Source: Streptomyces massasporeus | Lineage (GTDB): Bacteria; Actinomycetota; Actinomycetes; Streptomycetales; Streptomycetaceae | Length of the DNA stretch: 64,000 bases | Assembly (NCBI RefSeq): GCF_014648995.1 | Contig: NZ_BMSE01000001.1 | Span: 310,001-374,000, forward strand | Reading direction: 5' to 3' | Shown: positions 28,055-36,541 of the stretch, one piece after another | How positions within the stretch are numbered: position 1 is the stretch's first letter | Layout: each line of letters opens with the position of its first letter | Made by a program: the position numbers and the translations under genes | Notes under the pieces: generated by a model | What the model saw: the letters and a program-made list of their open reading frames with translations, nothing else | What the model was told of the DNA's origin: nothing | The model's database searches: none

Positions 28055-28368
28055 GCCGGCAGCTCCCAGACGACGGGCAGGCCGGCGTCGGCGCCCGCGC
28101 CGGAGTAGTCGTGCACGACGTCCAGCAGTTCGGCCATGCGGGCCTGCCAGGCGACGTTGGCCGGCAGCTTCTCCAGTTCGGCGAGGAGCCGGGCGTAGTC
28201 CTCGCACTCCAGGACGTGGAAGAGGTCGGTGCCGCTGCGCCAGATGGTCCAGGAGGTGGCGCCGGCGGCCCGGATGGCGTCGGTGAGTTCTTCCGGGACC
28301 TCGCGGTGGGCCGCCTCGTACGCGGCGATGCGGTCGGCGCAGACCTTGGTGTGCAGGGCGACTCTCAT
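28051..28368 (-). CDS. L-rhamnose mutarotase-family 6-deoxysugar mutarotase
   Basis: The 105-residue RhaM-type protein (PF05336) begins MRVALHTKVCADRIAAYEAAH and contains SWTIWRSGTDLFHVLECEDY. The family interconverts alpha and beta anomers of L-rhamnose and related 6-deoxy sugars. In this operon the substrate is more likely L-fucose, since the dehydrogenase for step one prefers a given anomer; that is inference. It overlaps both flanking genes by 4 bp. Confidence 0.87.
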   Translation of the reverse strand: MRVALHTKVCADRIAAYEAAHREVPEELTDAIRAAGATSWTIWRSGTDLFHVLECEDYARLLAELEKLPANVAWQARMAELLDVVHDYSGAGADAGLPVVWELPA

Positions 28369-29363
28369 GACGGCTCCTCGGACGACGCCTCTGCGGGTAC
28401 GGGCGCGTCGGCGGGCAACAGGCCCTCGGCGCGCAGGTCCTGCCAGAACCCGGCAGGCACCCGGGCGGCGAACTGGTGGGCGCAGTCGCGCACTTCGTGG
28501 GCCGAGCGGGCGCCGACGAGGACACTGGCGACGGCCGGGTGGGCGGCGCAGAAGGCCAGGGCGGCGGCGCGCAGCGTGGTGCCGTGCCGGTCGGCGACGG
28601 ACTTCAGACGCAGGGCGCGCTCGACCAGTGCCGAGGGCGCGACGGTGTAGTTGTACCTCGCCCCGGGCTCGGGGTTGGCCAGCAGGCCGGAGTTGAAGGC
28701 GCCGCCGATGACGACGGACGTGCCGCGCTCCTGGGCCTTGGGCAGCAGGCCGGAGAGGGCGCTCTGGTCGAGCAGGGTGTAGCGGCCGGCGCAGAGGACC
28801 ACGTCGACGTCGGTGTCGCGGACGAAGCGGGTCAGCATCTCCGCCTGGTTCATGCCGGCGCCGATCGCGCCGACCACGCCCTCGGAGCGGAGCTTCTCCA
28901 GCGCCGGGTAGCCCTCGCGGAAGGCCTGTTCGGCGTGCTCGTCGGGGTCGTGGAGGTAGACGACGTCGACCCGGTCGAGACCGAGGCGTTCCAGGCTGGA
29001 GTCCAGGGTGCGGCGGATGCCGTCGGCGCTGAAGTCCCACACGCGGCGGTGGGTCGCGGGCACGGCGAAGCCGCCCGCCAGGTCGTCGCCGCCGCCGTCC
29101 GAGGGTTCCAGGCGGCGACCGACCTTGGTGGAGATGGTGTACCGGTCGCGGGGGTGGTCGCGCAGGGCGGCGCCGAGGCGGCGTTCGGAGAGGCCGAGGC
29201 CATAGTGCGGGGCGGTGTCGAAGTAGCGGATGCCCCGCTGCCAGGCGGCCTCCACGGCGTCGTGCGCCTGCGCCTCGCCGACCTCGGTGTACAGGTTGCC
29301 GATGGCGGCGGCGCCGAAGGACAGGGCGCTGACCTCGACGCGGCTGCGGCCGAGCCGGTTCAC
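28365..29363 (-). CDS. Aldo/keto reductase, probable L-fucose dehydrogenase
   Basis: The 332-residue AKR has RLGRSRVEVSALSFGAAAIGNLY, FDTAPHYGLGLSERRLG (catalytic Asp and Tyr), STKVGRRL (Lys) and VDVVYLHDPD (His). It resembles the D-threo-aldose 1-dehydrogenase / L-fucose dehydrogenase group that oxidises the C1 of L-fucose to the lactone, and would supply substrate to the amidohydrolase. GTG 29363 overlaps the SDR stop (GTGA), which fixes the start. The acidic tail (PAEASSEEPS) is unusual but harmless. Confidence 0.85.
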   Translation of the reverse strand: MNRLGRSRVEVSALSFGAAAIGNLYTEVGEAQAHDAVEAAWQRGIRYFDTAPHYGLGLSERRLGAALRDHPRDRYTISTKVGRRLEPSDGGGDDLAGGFAVPATHRRVWDFSADGIRRTLDSSLERLGLDRVDVVYLHDPDEHAEQAFREGYPALEKLRSEGVVGAIGAGMNQAEMLTRFVRDTDVDVVLCAGRYTLLDQSALSGLLPKAQERGTSVVIGGAFNSGLLANPEPGARYNYTVAPSALVERALRLKSVADRHGTTLRAAALAFCAAHPAVASVLVGARSAHEVRDCAHQFAARVPAGFWQDLRAEGLLPADAPVPAEASSEEPS

Positions 29364-30124
29364 CGGGCCACCGGGCGCAGCCGCAGGCCCTGCATGCCGC
29401 CGTCGACGGCGAGCGCGGTGCCGGTGGTGGCGCCGGACAGAGGGCTCGCCAGGTAGGCGATGGCGCCCGCGACCTCGGCCGGGGAGACCAGACGGCCGGT
29501 GGGCTGGCGGGCCTCCAGGGCGGCTCGTTCGGCGGCCGGGTCGGGTGCGGCGTCGAGGAGGCGGCCGACCCACGGGGTGTCGACCGTGCCCGGGTTGACG
29601 CAGTTGACGCGGATGCCCTCACGGACATGGTCGGCGGCCATGGCGAGGGTGAGGGAGTACACCGCGCCCTTGGTGGCGCTGTACAGGGCGCGCTGCGGCA
29701 GGCCGGCGGTGGCGGCGATGGAGCAGGTGTTGACGATCGCGGCGTGCGCGGAGGCCCTCAGGTGGGGCAGGCCGGCGCGGGTGGTGCGGACCATGCCGAG
29801 CACGTTGACGTCGTAGACGCGGTGCCACTCGCCGTCGGGGTTGTCCTCGACGGTGCCCTGGGCGCCGATGCCCGCGTTGTTGACCAGTACGTCGAGGACG
29901 CCGTGCCCGCCGAGGTCGGCGACGGCGGCGGCGACGGCCTCGCGCACGGACGCGTCGTCGGTGACGTCAGCGCGGTACGCGAGCAGCGGCTTGCCGACCG
30001 GCGACGGGTCCAGGTCGAGGACGGCGACCCGGGCGCCGCGCTCGGCGAGGAGCTCGGCGGTGGCCCGGCCGATGCCGGAGGCGCCGCCCGTCACCAGGGC
30101 CCTCAAGCCCTCGAAGTCGCTCAT
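29360..30124 (-). CDS. SDR oxidoreductase, probable 2-keto-3-deoxy-L-fuconate dehydrogenase
   Basis: The 254-residue classical short-chain dehydrogenase has TGGASGIG (12-19), the NNAG motif near 85, catalytic Ser in [10 protein letters not shown] and YSATK (YxxxK). In the non-phosphorylating L-fucose pathway an SDR oxidises 2-keto-3-deoxy-L-fuconate to the 2,4-diketo acid, and this is the only SDR in the operon. It overlaps the upstream dehydratase gene by 4 bp. Its cofactor preference (the Asp in VAVLDLDPS suggests NAD) is inferred. Confidence 0.87.
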   Translation of the reverse strand: MSDFEGLRALVTGGASGIGRATAELLAERGARVAVLDLDPSPVGKPLLAYRADVTDDASVREAVAAAVADLGGHGVLDVLVNNAGIGAQGTVEDNPDGEWHRVYDVNVLGMVRTTRAGLPHLRASAHAAIVNTCSIAATAGLPQRALYSATKGAVYSLTLAMAADHVREGIRVNCVNPGTVDTPWVGRLLDAAPDPAAERAALEARQPTGRLVSPAEVAGAIAYLASPLSGATTGTALAVDGGMQGLRLRPVAR

Positions 30125-31455
30125 TCAGCCTGCTCCTTCCGGAGGTCGGCGGCCCAGAACGCACCGCCCGGGTAGGTGTACCGCGCCAGCGACTCGGTCC
30201 GCATGGCCGCCGAGAAGCCGGGCGCGGTGGGTGCCGTGTACCGACCCTCGCGGATCACCACCGGGTCGAGGAAGTGGTCGTGCAGATGGTCGACGTACTC
30301 GATGACGCGGTCCTCGGTGGTGCCGGAGAGGGCCACGTAGTCGAACATCGACAGGTGCTGGACGAGTTCGCACAGGCCGACGCCGCCCGCGTGCGGGCAG
30401 ACCGGCACGCCGAACCTGGCCGCGAGCAGCAGGACCGCGAGGTTCTCGGGGACGCCGCCGACGCGGGCCGCGTCGATCTGGACGACGTCGAGCGCTCCGG
30501 CTTGGAGGAGCTGCTTGAAGACGATCCGGTTCTGCACGTGTTCGCCGGTGGCGACCTTCACGGGGGCGACGGCCCGGCGGATCGCCGCGTGGCCGAGGAT
30601 GTCGTCGGGGCTGGTGGGTTCCTCGATCCAGTACGGGTCGAACTCGGCGAGCGCCTTGGTCCAGCGGATCGCCTCGTCGACGTCCCAGCGCTGGTTGGCG
30701 TCGACGGCCATGCGCACGTCGGGGCCGATGACCGAACGGGCCACGCGGCAGCGGCGGATGTCGTCGTCGAGGTCGGCGCCGACCTTGAGCTTGATCTGCC
30801 GGAAGCCCTCGGTGACGGCCTCGGCCGCGAGCCGGGTGAGTTTCTCGTCGTCGTAGCCGAGCCAGCCGGGCGAGGTGGTGTAGGCGGGGTAGCCGGACTC
30901 CAGCAGACGGGCCGTGCGTTCCCCGGCGCCCTCGCGGCCCCGGCGCAGGAGGGTCAGGGCCTCCTCGGGGGTGAGGGCGTCGGTGAGGTAGCGGAAGTCG
31001 ATCTGGCGCACGATCCATTCGGGTTCGGCCTCGGCGAGCAGCCGCCACAGCGGCAGTCCGGCTCGTTTGGCGGCCAGGTCCCACACGGCGTTGACGACGG
31101 CGCCGATCGCCATGTGCATCACGCCCTTCTCGGGTCCGAGCCAGCGCAGCTGGCTGTCGCCGATCAGGTCGCGGTTCAGGGTGGAGGGGTCGGCGCACAG
31201 CTCGTCCAGGTCCCGGCCGACCAGGTGCCCGCTCAGTGCCTCGATCGCGGCGACCTGTACCTCGTTGCCCCGCCCGATGGTGAAGGCGAATCCGTGCCCC
31301 TCGTGCCCGTCGGCCGCGTCCGTGCGCAGGACGACGTAGGCCGCCGAGTAGTCGGGGTCCGGGTTCATCGCGTCGGAGCCGTCGAGCTCGCGCGAGGTGG
31401 GGAAGCGGATGTCGTGGGTGTCGACCGCGGTGATGCGGGCGGGCGTCGGGGACAC
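30121..31455 (-). CDS. Enolase-superfamily dehydratase, probable L-fuconate dehydratase
   Basis: The 444-residue mandelate-racemase-type enzyme has [15 protein letters not shown] (KxK), [31 protein letters not shown] and [11 protein letters not shown], in line with Lys/His catalysis and a Mg2+ site of Asp/Glu/Glu. The N-terminus ([28 protein letters not shown], read in two parts) and the full-length layout match L-fuconate dehydratases. It removes water from L-fuconate to give 2-keto-3-deoxy-L-fuconate. GTG 31455 has GAAAGG seven bases upstream and is preferred over an in-frame TTG at 31479, which lacks a ribosome site. It lies 34 bp after the permease stop. Confidence 0.9.
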   Translation of the reverse strand: MSPTPARITAVDTHDIRFPTSRELDGSDAMNPDPDYSAAYVVLRTDAADGHEGHGFAFTIGRGNEVQVAAIEALSGHLVGRDLDELCADPSTLNRDLIGDSQLRWLGPEKGVMHMAIGAVVNAVWDLAAKRAGLPLWRLLAEAEPEWIVRQIDFRYLTDALTPEEALTLLRRGREGAGERTARLLESGYPAYTTSPGWLGYDDEKLTRLAAEAVTEGFRQIKLKVGADLDDDIRRCRVARSVIGPDVRMAVDANQRWDVDEAIRWTKALAEFDPYWIEEPTSPDDILGHAAIRRAVAPVKVATGEHVQNRIVFKQLLQAGALDVVQIDAARVGGVPENLAVLLLAARFGVPVCPHAGGVGLCELVQHLSMFDYVALSGTTEDRVIEYVDHLHDHFLDPVVIREGRYTAPTAPGFSAAMRTESLARYTYPGGAFWAADLRKEQAE

Positions 31456-31489
31456 GGAGTGCCTTTCGGTCGGGTGCAAGGGCGGGAGG

Positions 31490-32515
31490 TCAGTCCTGGG
31501 CGCGGCCGGTGGTGACGCGGGCGATCATGAGGGCGACCAGGATGATCCCGCCGTAGATGGCCTGGATCCAGAACGACGGGACCTGCGCGAGGGTGAGCAG
31601 GTTCTGCACGACACCCAGAAGGAGTACGCCGGTCAGGGCGCCGAACATGGTGCCCTTGCCGCCGTCGAGGGCGATGCCGCCGATCACCGCGGCAGCGAAC
31701 ACCGTGAAGATCATGTTCTGGCCCTGGTTGGCGCTGATCGCGCCGACGTAGCCGGTCTGCATGAGGCCGCCGACCGCGGCGAGGACGCCCGCGACGACGA
31801 ACACGCCGAGCATGACGCGCTCCACGCGGATGCCCGCCGCCCGTGCCGCGTCCGGGTTGCCGCCGATGGCGTACAGGGCGCGTCCGACCCGGTGGTACTT
31901 CAGGACGAGCCCGGCGACCGCGAAGGCGATCGCGGCGAGCCACACCGACAGCGGGACGGTGAGGAAGGTGGTGGTGGCCGGCGAGTAGAAGCTGTCGGGC
32001 ATGCCGAACAGCGTCTTGCCCTTGGTCGCGCCGACCAGCAGGCCGCGCAGCACGATCAGCATCGCGAGCGTCACGATGAACGCGTTGAGCTTGAACTTCA
32101 CGACCAGGACGCCGTTGAAGGCGCCGACGGCCGCGCCCGCGACCAGGACGGCGAGCAGGGCCAGGGCGGCGGGGAACTCGGTGCCCCAGCCGGACTGGGC
32201 GGCGGGCAGCACGAGCAGGGCTCCGACGGCGGGCGCGATGCCGACCACCGACTCCAGGGACAGGTCGAACTTGCCGGTGATGAGGACGAGCGACTCGGCG
32301 AGCACGACCATCGCGAGGGCGGCGGAGGCGCCGAGGATCGAGATCAGGTTCCGCTCGGTGAGGAACGAGTCGTTGACGATCGTCCCGAGCACCATGAGCA
32401 GCAACAGGGCCGGCACGAGGGCCAGTTCGCGGGCCCGGCGCAGCAGCACGGTCCGCGCCGACCCGGTGCCGGTCACGAGCACCGGCTTCACCGGCGGGGC
32501 CTTGGTGTCAGCCAT
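31490..32515 (-). CDS. Sugar ABC transporter permease (RbsC-type)
   Basis: The 341-residue polytopic protein of the ribose/xylose permease family (BPD_transp_2) has about eight to ten helices. Landmarks are [49 protein letters not shown] and [15 protein letters not shown]. It forms the channel with the RbsA-type ATPase, whose 3' end it overlaps by 8 bp. Substrate is inferred as L-fucose or a related 6-deoxy sugar from the operon. Confidence 0.9.
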   Translation of the reverse strand: MADTKAPPVKPVLVTGTGSARTVLLRRARELALVPALLLLMVLGTIVNDSFLTERNLISILGASAALAMVVLAESLVLITGKFDLSLESVVGIAPAVGALLVLPAAQSGWGTEFPAALALLAVLVAGAAVGAFNGVLVVKFKLNAFIVTLAMLIVLRGLLVGATKGKTLFGMPDSFYSPATTTFLTVPLSVWLAAIAFAVAGLVLKYHRVGRALYAIGGNPDAARAAGIRVERVMLGVFVVAGVLAAVGGLMQTGYVGAISANQGQNMIFTVFAAAVIGGIALDGGKGTMFGALTGVLLLGVVQNLLTLAQVPSFWIQAIYGGIILVALMIARVTTGRAQD

Positions 32516-33998
32516 GGTCCACTCCTTCGATGGAGGCGATGAGCTCGTGGTCGCGCCAGCCCGCGCGGTGTTCGGCGACGACACGGCCGTGGAAGAGGAC
32601 GAGGACCCGGTCGCAGCGCCTGAGGTCGTCGAGTTCGTCGGAGACGACCAGCACGGCGGTGCTGTCCTCGCGGGCACTGTCGACCCGGGCGAGCAGGGAC
32701 TCCTTGGACTTCACGTCGACGCCCGCGGTCGGGTTGACGAGGACCAGGAGCCGGGGGTCGGAGGCGAGGGCCCGGGCCATGACGACCTTCTGCGCGTTGC
32801 CACCCGACAGGTCCGAGACGGGCTGCTCGGGTCCCTCGGCGTGGATGTCGAGCCGTTCGATCAGCGCGGTGGCGACGTGGCGCCTGCGCTCGGTGCCGAC
32901 GAAGCCGAAGCGGCCGAGCCGGTCCAGGACGCTGAGGGTGGCGTTGTCCCCGATGGACATGCCGAAGACGAGGCCCTGGTCGTGCCGGTCGCGGGGCACG
33001 AAGCCGACGCCGGCTTCGAGGGCCCTGCGGACGTCGCCGAACGGCAGCGGCGCTCCGTCCAGCCGGGCCGTCCCGCCGGTGGGCGTGTGCAGTCCCGTGA
33101 ACGTTTCGGCCAGCTCGATCTTGCCGCTGGCGCTGGACCCGGCGAGTCCGACGACCTCCCCGCGGCGGACGGTGAGGTCGACGTTGTCGTACGCCGTCGA
33201 GCGGAGGCCGCGAACGTCGAGGAGGACAGGGCCCGCGGGCTCGGCGGCCCGCTGCCGCTCGGCCGCCTCGGCGATCGTCTCCCCCGCCATGGCCTCCACC
33301 AGCGCCTGGCGCGGGAGGTCGGCGACCGGTGCGGTGGTGATCCAGCGGGCGTCGCGCAGGACCGTGACGGTCTGGCAGACCTCGTACACCTCCTGGAGGT
33401 GGTGCGAGATGAACAGGAAGGTGACGCCCGAGTCCTGGAGGGCCCGCATGCGGGTGAAGAGGCGCTCGATCTCCCGGTTGTCGAGCTGGGCGGTGGGTTC
33501 GTCGAGGACGATGAAGCGGGCGCCGAAGGACAGCGCCCGGGCGATCTCCACCATCTGCCGGTCCTCGACCTTGAGGTCGGCCGTGCGGGCCTCGGGGTCG
33601 ACGCGCACGTCCCAGGTGTCGAGGAGTGCGGCCGCTTCGGACTTGAGGCGGCGCCAGCTGATGAAGCCCTTCCTCAGGGGCTGTCGGTTGATGAACAGGT
33701 TCTCGGCGACGGTCAGTTCGGGGACGACCGTCGGATGCTGGTAGACGCAGGCGACCTTGCGGCGCCAGGCGTCCCGGTCGGTGAGCGGGGGCGCGGGCTC
33801 CCCGTCGAAGTGGACGGTGCCCTCGTCGGGGGCCTGGAGCCCGGTGAGGATGCGGACGAGGGTCGACTTGCCCGCGCCGTTGCGGCCGACCAGGGCATGG
33901 GACTCGCCGGGCAGGACGGTGAGCCGGCCGTCGGCGAGGGCGGTGGTGGGGCCGTAGCGCTTGACGACGCCCCGTGCCTCGACAAGTGGGCTGCTCAT
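32508..33998 (-). CDS. Sugar ABC transporter ATP-binding protein (RbsA-type, two cassettes)
   Basis: The 496-residue double ABC ATPase has a canonical first cassette: Walker A GRNGAGKST near 39-47, then signature-like VEDRQMVEIARAL and Walker B FIVLDEPTA. The second cassette has the degenerate Walker A GSSASGKIE and signature DLSGGNAQKVVMARAL, then LLVLVNPTAGVD, in which the catalytic Glu position is Asn. An inactive second site is normal in this family. It starts at ATG 33998, overlapping the binding-protein stop by 4 bp. Confidence 0.92.
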   Translation of the reverse strand: MSSPLVEARGVVKRYGPTTALADGRLTVLPGESHALVGRNGAGKSTLVRILTGLQAPDEGTVHFDGEPAPPLTDRDAWRRKVACVYQHPTVVPELTVAENLFINRQPLRKGFISWRRLKSEAAALLDTWDVRVDPEARTADLKVEDRQMVEIARALSFGARFIVLDEPTAQLDNREIERLFTRMRALQDSGVTFLFISHHLQEVYEVCQTVTVLRDARWITTAPVADLPRQALVEAMAGETIAEAAERQRAAEPAGPVLLDVRGLRSTAYDNVDLTVRRGEVVGLAGSSASGKIELAETFTGLHTPTGGTARLDGAPLPFGDVRRALEAGVGFVPRDRHDQGLVFGMSIGDNATLSVLDRLGRFGFVGTERRRHVATALIERLDIHAEGPEQPVSDLSGGNAQKVVMARALASDPRLLVLVNPTAGVDVKSKESLLARVDSAREDSTAVLVVSDELDDLRRCDRVLVLFHGRVVAEHRAGWRDHELIASIEGVDHG

Positions 33999-35068
33999 TC
34001 GACCGTGTTGCCCCACAGCTCGGGGTCGTCGACGTTGTCCTTGGTGACCAGCGGGGCGGGCAGCTGGTCCTCCAGGATGCCGCTGGGCAGCTTGACGATG
34101 GTCGAGTCGTGGTCCGTCGGGCCCGGCTTGAACCGCTTCCCCTGCATCGCCGCCTTGATGTAGTACATGCCGTACTTGGCGTAGGCGTCGGCGGGCTGGG
34201 AGACGGTGGCGTCGACCTCGCCCTTGCGGATCGCGTCGAACTCCTGCGGGATGCCGTCGTTGGAGACGATGGCGATGTGGCCCGACTGCCCGGCCTTCTT
34301 CAGCATGCCCTTGGACTTGAGGGTCTGGAGGGTGGGCGCGAGGTAGACGCCGCCCGCCTGCAGGTAGATGCCCTTGATGTCGGGGTTGGCGTTGAGGAGG
34401 GTGTCGAGCTTGGAGGCCGCGGTGTCGGACTCCCACTTGGCGGGGATCTCCAGCACCTTCAGCTTCGGGAAGTTCTTCTTCACGCAGGCGCGGAACGCCT
34501 CGGAGCGGTCGCGGCCGTTGACCGAGGCGAGGTCGCCCATGATCTGCACGACCTTGCCGGAGGTGATGTGCTCGCCGAGGTACGGGCACGCCTTCTCGCC
34601 GTACGCGACGTTGTTCGCCCGGACCACCATGGCGACCTTGCCCTTGTCGGGCGCCACGTCCACGGCGACGACCGGCACGCCCTTGCGTTCGGCCTGGTCG
34701 AGTCCGGCCTCGATGGCGGCGCTGTCCAGCGGCGCGACGACCAGGCCTTCGACGCCCTGGTTCAGCTGGTTGTTGATGTCGGTGATCTGCTGCGAGGGGT
34801 CGCTGTTGGAGTTGACGGTCTTCATCGCGTCCACGCCCTCGGACTTCGCCATCTTCGGCACGTAGTCGTTGTACGACTGCCAGAACGGCGAGGTCAGCAG
34901 GGGCAGCACCACCCCGACCTTGCCGGTGCCGTCACCGCCTCCGGCCCCGGAGGCTCCGGTGTCCTTGGTACTGCCGCACGCGGCGAGCACCAGGGACGCT
35001 CCGGCGGCCAGGGCCACCGCGCCGAGCATCCGGGACGTGTTCCGCTTCCGCACTGTGCTTCCGGGCAT
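33995..35068 (-). CDS. Sugar-binding lipoprotein (RbsB-type)
   Basis: The 357-residue periplasmic-binding-protein-like lipoprotein has lipobox VLAAC near residue 31 and a type-1 fold: KVGVVLPLLTSPFWQSYNDYV, QGVEGLVVAPLDSAAIEAGL, VPVVAVDVAPDKG, IYLQAGGVYLAPTL and DATVSQPADAYAKYGMYY. It captures sugar outside the membrane for the RbsA/RbsC pair. It is the first gene of an eight-gene operon running to 27221, controlled from the 167-bp divergent spacer with two operator-like sites. The start could also be GTG a few codons in (VRKRNTS). Confidence 0.9.
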   Translation of the reverse strand: MPGSTVRKRNTSRMLGAVALAAGASLVLAACGSTKDTGASGAGGGDGTGKVGVVLPLLTSPFWQSYNDYVPKMAKSEGVDAMKTVNSNSDPSQQITDINNQLNQGVEGLVVAPLDSAAIEAGLDQAERKGVPVVAVDVAPDKGKVAMVVRANNVAYGEKACPYLGEHITSGKVVQIMGDLASVNGRDRSEAFRACVKKNFPKLKVLEIPAKWESDTAASKLDTLLNANPDIKGIYLQAGGVYLAPTLQTLKSKGMLKKAGQSGHIAIVSNDGIPQEFDAIRKGEVDATVSQPADAYAKYGMYYIKAAMQGKRFKPGPTDHDSTIVKLPSGILEDQLPAPLVTKDNVDDPELWGNTVE

Positions 35069-35113
35069 CTCAGGGGGCTCCCATCGACCGGTCTTCCAGC
35101 AGATGCCCGCATA

Positions 35114-35126
35114 CTTATCAGACCAC
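35114..35126. promoter_or_regulatory. Second, weaker FadR-type operator-like site
   Basis: CTTATCAGACCAC matches the perfect site at 35178-35190 in 9 of 13 positions and keeps the GACCAC half. The two sites are 64 bp apart, and this one is 46 bp upstream of the binding-protein start. Confidence 0.4.
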
Positions 35127-35177
35127 TCCCCCGCCAGAACACCCTTCGACGCCGGATTTTCCCGCTTCAGGCTCGTA

Positions 35178-35190
35178 GTGGTCCGACCAC
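35178..35190. promoter_or_regulatory. Palindromic operator for the GntR/FadR regulator
   Basis: GTGGTCCGACCAC is a perfect inverted repeat (GTGGT-CCG-ACCAC) of the TGGTCnGACCA type bound by FadR-subfamily GntR regulators. It lies 45 bp upstream of the regulator's GTG start in the divergent spacer with the sugar operon. Confidence 0.65.
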
Positions 35191-35235
35191 CTTGCTGGTT
35201 AGACTGCGCCGGAGCGCGGTGATCGGAGGAGTGGC

Positions 35236-35940
35236 GTGGACGACGAGACAGCCCCGCAGAAGGGCACCGTGACGCAGCGCGCCATCGAGCGGATCAAGGC
35301 GATGATCGGCGAGGGCCGGCTGGAGCCGGGGCAGCGGCTGCCCACCGAACGCGATCTGGCGGTCCAGCTCGGCATCTCCCGCAGCTCGATGCGGGAGGCG
35401 ATCCGCGCGCTCACGGTGCTGGGCGTCCTGGAGGCCCGGCACGGCTCGGGCATCTACGTCACGCAACTGGAGGCCGGCGACCTGCTGGAGACCTTCGGTG
35501 TCGTGGCGGACCTGTCGCGCGGCCCGCAACTGGTGGAACTGCTGGAGATCCGGCGGATCCTGGAGTCGACGGCGACGGCGCTGGCCGCCGCACGGATCAC
35601 CCCGGACCAGCTGGCCGAGGTGGAGAAGCACCTGGCGGCGATGAACGCCACGGACGATCCGGAGGAGATCCTCGCCCACGACCTGGCCTTCCACCGGGAG
35701 ATCGCGGCGGCCGCGGGCAACGAGACGATGGCCGCGATCCTGGAGGGCCTGTCGTCACGGACCTTCCGGGCCCGCGTCTGGCGCGGCTACCAGGAGGAGG
35801 GCGCCTTCGCCCGCACCCGCCGCGAGCACGCGGCGATCCACCGCGCCCTGGCGGCCCGTGACCCGGAGGCGGCCCGCGCGGCGGCGGCCGCGCACGTGGG
35901 CGAGGTGGAACAGTGGCTGCGCGCGCAGCTCGGGCCCTGA
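35236..35940 (+). CDS. GntR-family regulator (FadR/FCD subfamily)
   Basis: The 234-residue regulator has an N-terminal winged helix (about 12-78; LEPGQRLPTERDLAVQLGISR, SMREAIRALTVLGVLEARHG) and a helical FCD effector domain (about 95-225). The FCD metal-type residues include ILAHDLAFHREI and RREHAAIHRAL. It is divergent from the eight-gene sugar operon and most likely represses it until a pathway intermediate binds. GTG 35236 follows CGGAGGAGTGGC; a good ribosome site fixes the start. Confidence 0.92.
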   Translation: MDDETAPQKGTVTQRAIERIKAMIGEGRLEPGQRLPTERDLAVQLGISRSSMREAIRALTVLGVLEARHGSGIYVTQLEAGDLLETFGVVADLSRGPQLVELLEIRRILESTATALAAARITPDQLAEVEKHLAAMNATDDPEEILAHDLAFHREIAAAAGNETMAAILEGLSSRTFRARVWRGYQEEGAFARTRREHAAIHRALAARDPEAARAAAAAHVGEVEQWLRAQLGP

Positions 35941-35968
35941 GGGGGTCTCAGGGCCCGGTGCTCCGCGA

Positions 35969-36442
35969 CTACTTGAACTGTCCGGCCTGGTAGTCGCCCG
36001 CCGGCTGCTCGAGCAGGACGTTCAGCCGGTTCGCGGTGTTCATGAAGGCGATGAGGGTGACCAGCGCCATGAGCTCTTCCTCGTCGTAGTGCTTGGCGGC
36101 CCGCTCCCACACCTCGTCCGGCACCCCGCCGGCGCCGTCCGCGATCCGGGTCCCCTGCTCGGCCAGCTCCAGCGCGGCACGCTCGGCGTCGGTGAAGACC
36201 GTCGCCTCCCGCCACGCCGCGACCAGATGAAGCCGCACGGCGCTCTCGCCCGCGGCGGTGGCCTCCTTGGTGTGCATGTCGATGCAGACCGCACACCCGT
36301 TGATCTGGCTCACCCGCAGCGAGACCAGTTCCCGTGTGGCGGCCGGCAGCGGTGACTCCACCACCAGCCGCCCCACGGAGGTGAACTGCTTGACGAGCTT
36401 GCTCGCGGTCGGGCTGCCGAAGATGTCCAGTCGTGCGCTCAT
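35969..36442 (-). CDS. Carboxymuconolactone decarboxylase / AhpD-like alkylhydroperoxidase family protein
   Basis: The 157-residue protein of the AhpD-like fold has the peroxidatic core motif C50-AV-C53 followed by H57 (INGCAVCIDMHTKE). This family commonly acts as a thiol peroxidase or peroxide-reducing partner. ATG 36442 is preceded by AGGAG. It is convergent with gntR and lies 99 bp after the GH38 gene on the same strand; no functional tie to the glycan genes is evident. Confidence 0.9.
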   Translation of the reverse strand: MSARLDIFGSPTASKLVKQFTSVGRLVVESPLPAATRELVSLRVSQINGCAVCIDMHTKEATAAGESAVRLHLVAAWREATVFTDAERAALELAEQGTRIADGAGGVPDEVWERAAKHYDEEELMALVTLIAFMNTANRLNVLLEQPAGDYQAGQFK

Positions 36443-36541
36443 GGTGAGCTCCTTAGCCGTTGTCGGTGCGTACACCCCTATGAGGCAGCGGCCCACCACG
36501 ATGTGACATCGACGAATGTGACCTGCGTCTCCCGTCTGCCG

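Noticed and set aside
25187..28108. 973-codon plus-strand open frame spanning three genes
   Set aside because: It crosses the lipoprotein, the LMF-like gene in another frame and the amidohydrolase antisense. Composition is aberrant, so it is not a gene.
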